DNA of 40,386 nucleotides from a virus: IMG/VR virus record IMGVR_UViG_3300037541_000317, positions 1-40,386 of that record. One strand, given 5' to 3'. The notes under the pieces were generated by a model, which ran no database searches, was not told the origin of the DNA, and was given only the letters and a program-made list of their open reading frames with translations. Shown here piece after piece: positions 6,187-12,764 of this stretch (the stretch's first letter is position 1; each line of letters starts with the position of its first letter). Position numbers and translations under genes: made by a program.

Positions 6187-6450
6187 ATGACCGACAAGCC
6201 CGACCCCGCCGCGCTCCTGCCGTGCCCGTTCTGTGGGGGCAACCGGCTGAGTGTGTGCGAGACAGATTTCCACGATCACAAGGTCTACGCTGTGTCGTGC
6301 GCCAAAGTAAAATGCCATGGCGGAATATGGGCGCTTGGGCATGGCGAGTTCCCGTCACCTGACGAAGCCGTCAAAGCATGGAACACCCGAGCCGCGTTCC
6401 AACCGCAGGGGCCAATGCTCGCCGCCGCCCCGCAGAAGGAGGACAAGTGA
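6187..6450 (+). CDS. Lar-like zinc-ribbon protein (restriction alleviation family)
   Basis: 87 residues from the ATG at 6187, with GGAG at 6181-6184. LLPCPFCGGNRL (Cys13, Cys16), CAKVKCHGG and the C-terminal PDEAVKAWNTRA are the signature of the Lar/restriction-alleviation family common in phages. Lar of Rac modulates type I restriction; most phage members are untested. The earlier in-frame start at 6145 has no ribosome site. Confidence 0.8.
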   Translation: MTDKPDPAALLPCPFCGGNRLSVCETDFHDHKVYAVSCAKVKCHGGIWALGHGEFPSPDEAVKAWNTRAAFQPQGPMLAAAPQKEDK

Positions 6451-6689
6451 CGGACAGACGCCTTATGCGCCGCCTAGAACTGGCCGCTTATCTCGGCATA
6501 GCCTCAAGCACGCTATACGAGTGGATGAGGGCCGGGAGGATACCGAAGCCGCTACCGGGAACGGAGCGGTGGGACCGTGTAGCAGTAGACGCCGCGCTTG
6601 ACCGGATGGCGGGGATAAAGAATGGTGCGCCGGATGACAGGGAAGCCCGAAAAGCGCGGTTCCTTAAATCGCGTTCGAGTGCGGCTTAA
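6447..6689 (+). CDS. AlpA/excisionase-like HTH protein
   Basis: 80 residues from a GTG overlapping the previous stop. RRLELAAYLGIASSTLYEWMRAGRIPKPLPG is the winged-helix MerR/AlpA motif that reads DNA in phage excisionases and AlpA activators. It directly precedes and overlaps the integrase gene by 68 bases, so directing excision is the likely job. Transcriptional control of int is the alternative. Confidence 0.75.
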   Translation: MTDRRLMRRLELAAYLGIASSTLYEWMRAGRIPKPLPGTERWDRVAVDAALDRMAGIKNGAPDDREARKARFLKSRSSAA

Positions 6690-7689
6690 AGACGGCTCGG
6701 TCAAGGTCTACGAGTACGTCCGCAAGCCCAAGGAGCCGTCGCGCCGACTTGTCGCGCGGGGCCATGCATTCCGGCAAATCGCCGTCGCTTATACGAATTC
6801 CCCCGAGTTCAATGGGCTGTCGGAAACGTGGCAAGCCGCGACCCGGTACTATCTCGGCATTCTGGAAAGCCGCCTCGATTGGATGACGACGACGGACTTG
6901 GACGATAGATCGTCGCGGCGGGATTTTTACGAAATCCGAGACGAGTTCGCCGCGACCCCGACCAAGGCCGACAAGCTGATCGGGACGCTATCGACGGCGC
7001 TCGCGTGGGCCTACGAGCGGGGGATGATTCAGATAAATCACGCGCGAGGGATCGACAAACTCGCCCCATCGGCGGGACGCGCGGACAAGATTTGGACGCA
7101 GGATCAAATCGCGGTTCTGTTGGCCCACGCCCCGCCCGACCTGTCGAAACTGGTCCGCATGGCGCTTCTGACGGCGGCAAGGTTGGGGGATTTGCTGGCC
7201 CTGACTTGGGAGCAATTCGACGGGCGGTGGATCGAATACACGCCCGCCAAGACGGCCAAGACGACGGGGGTTGTCGTTCGGCTTCCGGTGTACGAGTTGC
7301 CGCCCCTTGATGCGCTAATGCGGGAATTAGGCCCCTCTACGGGCCACATTCTGACGACGGACGCGCGCGGCATCCCGTGGACGATTCCGAATTTCAATGC
7401 GCGCTGGAAATCGGCCCTAGCGCGGGCGGGGTTGCTATCCGCCGACCGGCACTTTCACGACCTGCGAGGAACGGCGATAACCGGCCTGTTGAACGCGGGC
7501 GCGACGGACGCGGAAACGGCGTCAATATCTGGCCATGCCATCGGGGGGAGGTCCACGCTTCGGGCCTATGCCGCACGCACGGACGAACTGGCCATTTCGG
7601 CGTACCGGAAATTGAATCAGTCCCTATCCGCCCGTCCGGTGATTTTGGCGCTTTCCAAAAATCATCCAAACGGGCGGAAAGGTGCCTAA
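6622..7689 (+). CDS. int: Tyrosine site-specific integrase
   Basis: 355 residues. The catalytic set is complete: Arg187 in LLTAARLGDLLALTW, a Lys in the beta-turn TPAKTAKTTG (about 208-215), His279 and Arg282 in HFHDLRGTA, His305 in SISGHAIGG and Tyr316 in LRAYAAR. The N-terminal arm domain (about 60-140) is helical. It joins attP and attB to set up lysogeny. Last gene of the plus-strand operon. The ATG at 6634 is a possible alternative start. Confidence 0.92.
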   Translation: MVRRMTGKPEKRGSLNRVRVRLKDGSVKVYEYVRKPKEPSRRLVARGHAFRQIAVAYTNSPEFNGLSETWQAATRYYLGILESRLDWMTTTDLDDRSSRRDFYEIRDEFAATPTKADKLIGTLSTALAWAYERGMIQINHARGIDKLAPSAGRADKIWTQDQIAVLLAHAPPDLSKLVRMALLTAARLGDLLALTWEQFDGRWIEYTPAKTAKTTGVVVRLPVYELPPLDALMRELGPSTGHILTTDARGIPWTIPNFNARWKSALARAGLLSADRHFHDLRGTAITGLLNAGATDAETASISGHAIGGRSTLRAYAARTDELAISAYRKLNQSLSARPVILALSKNHPNGRKGA

Positions 7690-7849
7690 GTCAATGATTA
7701 CATTTCAGAATATTTGCCGTCCTTGGAAATAGCAGCCTTTGATATCAATGGCCTTGGATGCCGTTTTGCCGCCATGCCCCGTCAAATTCCGGCGATTTTC
7801 TGCAATGTGCGGGCGAAAAGCGGTCCGACTGGCTGAAGAAAAATAATAG
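7690..7849. other. Gap between integrase and holin; possible attP region
   Basis: 160 bases between the convergent int and holin genes. The first 60 bases are A/T-richer than the surroundings. The position just behind int is where attP often lies, but I see no tRNA fragment or clear core repeat, so this is positional inference only. No convincing terminator hairpin either. Confidence 0.3.
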
Positions 7850-8254
7850 TTAGCGGGCCACGCCCTTCACCTTCTCGTAGGTCCGGAACGCCCCGAGCCC
7901 GAGCATCCCGAACATGAGTTCCCACACCCCGTTGTCGAACGTCGGGGGCTTCGGCAAGGGATGCCCGACGACAAACCCGATCCACATGACCACGGGGGCG
8001 ACGACGTACTGCCAAGCAAAGGCGGCACCGCACACCCACAGGATGAACGGGCGCGCCCGACTGGTGAACGGGTCGGAGCTACCCGCCTCGATCTTGTTTA
8101 TCTCCGCTTGGGCCGCGTCCGACTTGACGGCCATATCGGTAACCTTGTCGAGAATTTCCGCCTGAGCCCGCGCGGCGGCGTTCTTGTCGGGGATTACCTT
8201 GTCGAGGATGTTTGGCAGGACTGAGGTTAGGAGCGGGATAAGGGCTGCGGCCAT
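7850..8254 (-). CDS. Holin, GTA-like three-helix family
   Basis: 134 residues. The N-terminal hydrophobic stretch (MAAALIPLLTSVLPNILDKVIP) precedes a charged helix (AAARAQAEILDKV...AEINKIE), then FTSRARPFILWVCGAAFAWQYVVAPVVMWIG and a final LMFGMLGLGAFRTYEKVKG. This layout and the R-PFILW motif fit the GTA holin (3TM) family of alphaproteobacterial gene-transfer agents and phages. It permeabilises the inner membrane for the endolysin encoded upstream. Its GGAG site lies in the loop of an inverted repeat (8255-8279). Confidence 0.85.
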   Translation of the reverse strand: MAAALIPLLTSVLPNILDKVIPDKNAAARAQAEILDKVTDMAVKSDAAQAEINKIEAGSSDPFTSRARPFILWVCGAAFAWQYVVAPVVMWIGFVVGHPLPKPPTFDNGVWELMFGMLGLGAFRTYEKVKGVAR

Positions 8255-8279
8255 GTTAAAAAATCTCCGGATTTTTAAC
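8255..8279 (-). promoter_or_regulatory. Inverted repeat framing the holin ribosome-binding site
   Basis: GTTAAAAA (8255-8262) and TTTTTAAC (8272-8279) are perfect 8-base arms. The 9-base loop contains the holin GGAG (rc 8265-8268), 10 bases before the ATG. Holding the site in or near a hairpin would tune holin translation and lysis timing. The A/T stem is weak, so control would be gentle. Confidence 0.5.
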
Positions 8280-8284
8280 GTATG

Positions 8285-8293
8285 TGCTAGAAT
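8285..8293 (+). promoter_or_regulatory. Extended -10 candidate facing the structured region
   Basis: TGCTAGAAT matches an extended -10 element (TG-N-TAnAAT) and would start plus-strand RNA near 8300, exactly where the pairing of the structured region begins. No good -35 is seen, so this is a weak call. Confidence 0.3.
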
Positions 8294-8300
8294 ATGTTAA

Positions 8301-8416
8301 GTCCTAGCTACCTTCGGGGAGGCTAGGCCGTCCGGGTTGATCGCCGGGCGTCTGTGATTGCCTGCCGCGTCCGAACGCTTACGCCATGCGTGGGACGGTC
8401 CCGAAAGGGCTAGGAC
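8301..8416. ncRNA. Candidate structured RNA between endolysin and holin
   Basis: No gene fits this 116-base stretch, but it folds. P1 8301-8308/8409-8416 (8 bp, perfect) closes it. P2 8328-8333/8393-8398 (6 bp, perfect) encloses three hairpins: P3 8345-8350/8359-8364, P4 8367-8370/8375-8378 and P5 8381-8384/8388-8391. A short GAAA-capped stem is at 8400-8409. The 5' strand CCTAGC can instead form a local C(UUCG)G hairpin with 8322-8327, so two states compete. Two G-U pairs in P3 favour the plus-strand RNA. On the minus strand it would be the holin 5' leader. Family not recognised. Confidence 0.5.
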
Positions 8417-8431
8417 GCGGTGGGCTTTCCT

Positions 8432-8902
8432 TCACGATGTATGCGACGGAACCGGACGGGACTCGCGCCACGCCTTCACGGCGGGATGCTCTGGCCCAAG
8501 CTGGTAATGCGGCCTATCGACGAAGCGCCGCCAATCGCCTCCCCATGCTATCGGAATGCCGAGGCTGATAGCAGTCGCCTTGACCTTCGCGCCGAGTTCG
8601 TCAAACGCCTTCAGGTCCGACCAGTCGATTACCATCCTTCCCGGCTGCGCCTTGCTTGGCGTAAGCGGGGCGAGGTCCACGGCGAGCGCCGGGGTTTGAT
8701 TGTGATACGAGTTCGGCCAAGCAGCCTTCGACTGCCCCCCGTTGAACGCGGCGTCTTGCTCCGCCCTATTCCGATGCCCGCAAGTCACCATGACGGGCGT
8801 ATCGGCGGACACGGCCTCGACAAGGCGGATCAGGTCGGGGTGACAGGTCGCAAGGCGGGACTTACTGACCGTCGATAGCGCGCGGGCGACTGTGGCGGTC
8901 AT
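8432..8902 (-). CDS. Endolysin, peptidase M15-type
   Basis: 156 residues from the ATG at 8902, which overlaps the previous stop (ATGA). Motifs of the M15 (VanY/T5 endolysin-like) zinc peptidases: CGHRNRAEQDAAFNGG, SYHNQTPALAVDL (His67, Asp76), IAWGGDWRRFVDRPHYQL (His132). It should cut the L-Ala-D-Glu or D-Ala cross-link of peptidoglycan once the holin lets it through. There is no signal peptide, which agrees with holin-dependent release. The longer reading from 9112 runs back through the upstream gene and is rejected. Confidence 0.88.
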   Translation of the reverse strand: MTATVARALSTVSKSRLATCHPDLIRLVEAVSADTPVMVTCGHRNRAEQDAAFNGGQSKAAWPNSYHNQTPALAVDLAPLTPSKAQPGRMVIDWSDLKAFDELGAKVKATAISLGIPIAWGGDWRRFVDRPHYQLGPEHPAVKAWRESRPVPSHTS

Positions 8903-9132
8903 TTGCTCGTCAACTCCGTAACCTTGCGGATCATCCCCCGAGGGATCGTTACATCCCCGTCGCAGTCGTCGCCGTGGATCGTCGCGGCTATCGTTATGTG
9001 GCCCTTCGTCTCGCGGAGTATCCAACCGACGGACTTGCAGACGGGCGGCTTCTGCGCCTGAACGTCCGCGATCTTTTTCCAGCCCGCGTCGTCCGTGACG
9101 GCATCGAGCCATTCGATCAAGACGAGCTTCAT
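8899..9132 (-). CDS. Small phage hypothetical protein in lysis block
   Basis: 77 residues (MKLVLIEWLDAVTDDAGWKK), coupled by ATGA overlaps to the phosphoesterase upstream and the endolysin downstream. The text KSVGWILRETKGHITIAATIHGDD and the ending GDVTIPRGMIRKV resemble a widespread short phage protein family without assigned function. Mostly beta with an acidic middle. Confidence 0.7.
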   Translation of the reverse strand: MKLVLIEWLDAVTDDAGWKKIADVQAQKPPVCKSVGWILRETKGHITIAATIHGDDCDGDVTIPRGMIRKVTELTSK

Positions 9133-10127
9133 CCGTAGAGGCTTTCGAGTTCGAGCATGGACACGAACTTGGCGGACTCGATATGCCCCGCGCGGATCAG
9201 CAATTCATAGACACCCCATGTCCAGCCCGTGAGGGCATCGCGGGCGTAGTCCTCGACGTGGCCGTTAGGAAGGGCGCAGCCGAGGTTGAGCACGGTGACG
9301 TGCTGATAAGGTCCGATCTTGGGCTGGCGTATCTGCCTTGCGACGTGGCTGTGCCCGATGACGAGATCGTGGACGGCATCGTTGGCGATGGTGTTCTCGG
9401 CGTTCTTTCCGCCGTAGGTTTTGCCCAGCCGGTTAAGCGCAGCGTGAACACAGCCGACACCCCCGAGATAGAAGATTTCTCCATAGGGCCGCGTCTCCCA
9501 TCCTTCTGAATGGAAAGCCGATAAGAGCGGGCCAGTGAGAAGCCCTGCGGATTCGGGATTTTGATCTTCGTACAGCCAAGCGCGGCGTTCGTGATTTCCG
9601 AGCACGACGACCTTACGGCACGAATGATCGCCAATCCCCGCGCTAAACTCCCGAATACTCTTCGCTAGGCTCGTCAGGTCATCGATAAACGGCGATTTCT
9701 GCTTGGCCTGCAAAGTCTCGTTCGGAATATGTGAGTTGAGGCTGTCGAGTGTCGCCCAATCCCCGATCTGCACAACGTAGTCCGCCTTCATCGCGGCTGC
9801 GTGCTTGCCGAACCAGCGGAAGCGGTCCTTCGGAATATGCGGGTCGTCGTGCGCGTCTCCGATTGCGAGAACCCGATAGCCGGTCCCCGTGGGTGCTGCG
9901 ACCTGCATGCGAACGCGGGGCTTGACGTGTAGAACCTCGACAACCTCGGATGCCGCTTCCGCCTTGGGCGAGTGCTCCCGCTGCCACGTCCGCGCCGCCT
10001 GATAGCGGGCGTCCATTGTCCCGCGAGGAACGCCGATCTTCCTTGCTGCCTTAGTGACGCTGCCGTGCGTCTCAACAAGGTTTAGCGTCTTGATATGGTC
10101 CGCTGGCGTCCGGGCGGTTGTCGCCAT
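9129..10127 (-). CDS. HTH-metallophosphoesterase
   Basis: 332 residues. The calcineurin-type motifs are in order: GDAHDDPH (Asp91, His93), IGDW (about 121-124), GNHERR (177-182), His about 229 and GHSH (258-261). The N-terminal 50 residues carry a helix-turn-helix (VETHGSVTKAARKIGVPRGTM) of the kind seen in transposase or terminase-small-like proteins. A two-metal phosphatase or nuclease coupled to a DNA-reading domain. Substrate unknown. It sits inside the lysis genes rather than with replication. Confidence 0.82.
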   Translation of the reverse strand: MATTARTPADHIKTLNLVETHGSVTKAARKIGVPRGTMDARYQAARTWQREHSPKAEAASEVVEVLHVKPRVRMQVAAPTGTGYRVLAIGDAHDDPHIPKDRFRWFGKHAAAMKADYVVQIGDWATLDSLNSHIPNETLQAKQKSPFIDDLTSLAKSIREFSAGIGDHSCRKVVVLGNHERRAWLYEDQNPESAGLLTGPLLSAFHSEGWETRPYGEIFYLGGVGCVHAALNRLGKTYGGKNAENTIANDAVHDLVIGHSHVARQIRQPKIGPYQHVTVLNLGCALPNGHVEDYARDALTGWTWGVYELLIRAGHIESAKFVSMLELESLYG

Positions 10128-10130
10128 GCG

Positions 10131-10355
10131 TCACCGGAACGGGATAAGCGGGATGAACTTGCCGACGAGCGCGCCGATAGCCGCCGCTGCCCCGGCAATT
10201 CCCATCATCGTTTTCCACGACCCACGGGCCTCTTGCGTAAATGCCAGCATTTCCCGAACGTCCGACTTGATGTCCTTCAAGTCGTCCTTAACATCCCGCA
10301 TTTCGGCTTGGAGCACGGCGATGTCCCTTACGGTCGTATCGTCTCCCACGCTCAA
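10131..10355 (-). CDS. XhlA-like coiled-coil/membrane protein
   Basis: 74 residues: an acidic coiled coil (DIAVLQAEMRDVKDDLKDIK...) and one C-terminal transmembrane helix (MMGIAGAAAAIGALVGKF). This is the build of haemolysin XhlA/holin-partner proteins. The gene lies in the lysis block with a four-base overlap to its upstream neighbour. It is likely a holin accessory or spanin-like factor. Confidence 0.72.
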   Translation of the reverse strand: MSVGDDTTVRDIAVLQAEMRDVKDDLKDIKSDVREMLAFTQEARGSWKTMMGIAGAAAAIGALVGKFIPLIPFR

Positions 10356-10690
10356 GCCCCCTGCCCGCGAATAGCCATGAACAGCGCCGCCGGAATCTGA
10401 TCCACGAACACGACGCAGTTATCCGAATACGCAATGAGAAGGACGAACGGCACGCCTTCCGCCACGAACACGGCGACGAAGTCCGCAACGTGCTCGCTGA
10501 TCGGCTCTAGCTGGTTGTACGCATGAACCATCTGCGCCGCCGAACCGCCCGAGAGGATTTCGAGGATACGGGCGTGGGGAACCGATGCCGTCGCCTGAGC
10601 CGCTACGACTCCCGGCGGCGTGCAGACTTGCGCGCTGGCCGGTTGAAGGCACAAAAAAACCGCCACGAAGGCGGTTGCTAACGCGCGCAT
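10352..10690 (-). CDS. Small exported protein of the lysis block
   Basis: 112 residues. MRALATAFVAVFLCLQPASA is a clear Sec signal peptide with an ASA cleavage site. The mature part is about 90 residues with two Cys, which could pair in the periplasm. No family recognised; a spanin, Rz1-like or lysis-timing role is guesswork. Unusually, codons 5-13 also form a perfect intrinsic terminator (10653-10676). Confidence 0.72.
   Translation of the reverse strand: MRALATAFVAVFLCLQPASAQVCTPPGVVAAQATASVPHARILEILSGGSAAQMVHAYNQLEPISEHVADFVAVFVAEGVPFVLLIAYSDNCVVFVDQIPAALFMAIRGQGA
10653..10676 (-). terminator. Intrinsic terminator inside the signal-peptide codons
   Basis: On the minus strand AACCGCC-TTCGT-GGCGGTT is followed directly by five more T, giving seven T in a row. 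It lies within the first 13 codons of the exported-protein gene (10352-10690), so it would stop most late transcripts before the lysis genes unless RNA polymerase is modified or a translating ribosome masks the stem. Confidence 0.8.
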
Positions 10691-10712
10691 GACTGCTGCC
10701 TTTCGGTTGGAG

Positions 10713-11165
10713 TTACGACGGCCAGCCCGCCGTCAGGTCGATAGCTGCGCGGGCCGCAGCGTCTGCCGCGTTGTCGATAGCCGCCGACAGGACGGCCTCG
10801 CGGTCGAAGCACGCTTGGATATGAGCGGCGACGGCATCGGCAACGGAGATGATGGTTGCCGCGTCGAGGGACACGAAACCGGCGGGGGTTTTCCAGTTGA
10901 CCGTGTAGCCCGCGTTTTCCTTGGCGAGGATGCGGGCGGCGATGAGCTTGGCCTGTGTCTCGCGGTCTGTGGCAACCGGAGCGCCGCCGACGACGATCCC
11001 GCCGACTTCCTTGGCGTAACGGATCGCGGCGAGTTCTGACTTGCGGGCGGCGGCGGACTTGGCAGCTAGGTCGGCGGTGGCCCATTCGGCGCGGACGGCT
11101 GCGGCCTCTGCGTCCGACAGTTGGCGCGTGGTGCCGTTCTCGAAGGCGAAAAGCGGATCAGACAT
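10713..11165 (-). CDS. Tail fibre assembly-like protein (DUF4376-like end)
   Basis: 150 residues, directly behind the tail fibre gene. The middle and end (RYAKEVGGIVVGGAPVATDR, ILAKENAGYTVNWKTPAGFVS, FDREAVLSAAIDNAADAAAR...LTAGWP) match the DUF4376 module that ends many phage tail-fibre assembly or baseplate-distal proteins. It probably chaperones or attaches the fibre. Confidence 0.75.
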   Translation of the reverse strand: MSDPLFAFENGTTRQLSDAEAAAVRAEWATADLAAKSAAARKSELAAIRYAKEVGGIVVGGAPVATDRETQAKLIAARILAKENAGYTVNWKTPAGFVSLDAATIISVADAVAAHIQACFDREAVLSAAIDNAADAAARAAIDLTAGWPS

Positions 11166-11166
11166 A

Positions 11167-12522
11167 TCAGGTCACCCCCAAGATGCGGATCGATGCGGTG
11201 GAAATGTTCGTTCCTGACGGGAAGAACCGAAGCCCGTTGATGGGCGAAAGGTTGCCCCACAAGGCCCCGTGTGCGTTGGCGTTGAAAGTTCCGGTCGTGT
11301 TCGCCGTGGCGTCGAAGTCCACGGACGGACCCGCACCCGCCATCACCTTGGCCTTGCCGTTCGCCCCCGGCGCGTGAATCCAGAATTGCGCAGATACGAC
11401 GGATGCGCCGGTATTGTCTGCGCCGCCGTCTGTCAATTGGATAGACGACGCACTCGCGCCCGCCGCGCTGTCGTAGTAATCGGACGCGCCGCTTAGATAC
11501 GTCGTCCCGTTGTCAACCGACATTTGCAGTTTGAGCGAGCGAGAGCCGGAGCTAAACGTCAGGTTCGACACGATGACGAGATATGCTGAATAATTGTTCG
11601 ACAGGTTCGTCGCGTTGACGGTTGCGACATTGGAGCTAATGTTTCCGCTATAAAGCGTCGTCATCGCGCCGGAAGAACTTGAAACAACCGCCGTCCCGTT
11701 AGCCCGCATGATGTCCACGACTTCTGCCGTCGTGTTCCCCGTGGGACGCAGGACGAGCGTGTCGTTCGCCGCTCCGGTGTAGTTACCGCCGGGAACGGAG
11801 ATGTTCGCGCCGTTCGTGATGTTGATCGCGGCACCCCCGAGCTTTACTCGGAGTTCTGGCAGGCCGGACAGACCGGAGAACGTATCAATCGTCGCGTTGC
11901 CGGTGAGGTTGATCGCGACGGTACTCGCGTTGATCGCGGCAAGGTTCGTGGTCGCGTTCGCGGCTACGTCCTGATACGACGATCCGACGATGCGAAGGGC
12001 GGTCAGGGAGTACGGGCGAATCTGGAACTGCGTCCCGTCGTAGACGATTTCGTATTGCTTACCGGCCTCGATAGCTCCCGCAGCGAGAGCCGACCCGCTC
12101 GAATAGATGTTCTTTGCAGCCAAGCCCGAGACTGCGACCGTCGCCGCTCCGGTGTTCGGGGAAGCGCCTGCCGTGAAGCGGAACGTCTGACCGGCTGCAT
12201 ATGCCGTGATGGCGGGAGTGGGCGTGAGCGTGAGCGCGTTTGCCGTGCCGCCAGCGGTGCCGCACCAGATAAGGGACGAGTCTTGAACCTGACCCGCACT
12301 CGCGTACATCGTCCGCGTGGCCGCGTTCGACACGTTCGTATGGCCGAAGCCCGTCATCGGGAGGTTCGCGGTAATCGGGGTTTCCCCGTTCGCCGCGACC
12401 GATCCGGTTAGGGCGTTGGCAATATCCGACAGGTCGGAGTTAACCGCCGTCGAACTGATGACCGTTCCCGATACGAAGGGGGCCTGCGGAAGGCTGTACG
12501 TCCCCGCGCCGTTTCTCGCCAT
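11167..12522 (-). CDS. Tail fibre/receptor-binding protein
   Basis: 451 residues. The N-terminus (SLPQAPFVSGTVISSTAVNSDLSDIANALTGS) is the usual virion-attachment motif of phage fibres, followed by long Ser/Thr/Ala/Asn-rich beta repeats and a compact C-terminal domain. It has very few charged residues, as expected for a trimeric beta fibre. It should bind the host surface. It begins after a terminator and has GGAG ten bases before the ATG. Confidence 0.82.
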   Translation of the reverse strand: MARNGAGTYSLPQAPFVSGTVISSTAVNSDLSDIANALTGSVAANGETPITANLPMTGFGHTNVSNAATRTMYASAGQVQDSSLIWCGTAGGTANALTLTPTPAITAYAAGQTFRFTAGASPNTGAATVAVSGLAAKNIYSSGSALAAGAIEAGKQYEIVYDGTQFQIRPYSLTALRIVGSSYQDVAANATTNLAAINASTVAINLTGNATIDTFSGLSGLPELRVKLGGAAINITNGANISVPGGNYTGAANDTLVLRPTGNTTAEVVDIMRANGTAVVSSSSGAMTTLYSGNISSNVATVNATNLSNNYSAYLVIVSNLTFSSGSRSLKLQMSVDNGTTYLSGASDYYDSAAGASASSIQLTDGGADNTGASVVSAQFWIHAPGANGKAKVMAGAGPSVDFDATANTTGTFNANAHGALWGNLSPINGLRFFPSGTNISTASIRILGVT

Positions 12523-12540
12523 GCTTTTGAAACTCCAAAC

Positions 12541-12567
12541 GAAAAACCCCGCCGGATTAGGGCGGGG
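12541..12567 (-). terminator. Intrinsic terminator before the tail fibre gene
   Basis: Minus strand: CCCCGCC-CTAATCC-GGCGGGG followed by TTTTTC. A perfect 7-bp GC stem with a T tract. It ends the ejection-protein transcript and separates it from the tail fibre and lysis genes. Confidence 0.82.
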
Positions 12568-12587
12568 CTGTGGTAGGATTTGCGGCT

Positions 12588-12764
12588 ATGGACCCCTTGG
12601 CCCGCGCCTTTTTGATCGTCGGAAACGTCGCCGTTATCGCCGTGCTCGTCGGCATCGCCCATGTCGTTGGATGGGCGGGGCCGAGTTACGCGGCGGGCGT
12701 GTTGACGGGCGTTTCAGTGTTCTTCTGTTGGTACAAACTTAGGAACGGTCGCTGGCCCGATTAG
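12588..12764 (+). CDS. Lone plus-strand two-helix membrane protein
   Basis: 58 residues from the ATG at 12588 with AGGA nine bases upstream. Two hydrophobic helices (about residues 9-28 and 35-52) and a basic C-terminus (YKLRNGRWPD). It is the only plus-strand gene inside the minus-strand virion block. It is tucked behind a terminator and overlaps the end of the ejection gene by four bases, the usual setting of a moron. Superinfection exclusion or an envelope change in the lysogen is a guess. The sequence TGGTAGGAT (12571-12579) could be an extended -10 or just the ribosome site. Confidence 0.5.
   Translation: MDPLARAFLIVGNVAVIAVLVGIAHVVGWAGPSYAAGVLTGVSVFFCWYKLRNGRWPD

Noticed and set aside
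7690-7849. tRNA or tRNA fragment marking attP
   Set aside because: I found no acceptor-stem or T-loop pattern near the integrase, so I do not call an att core.
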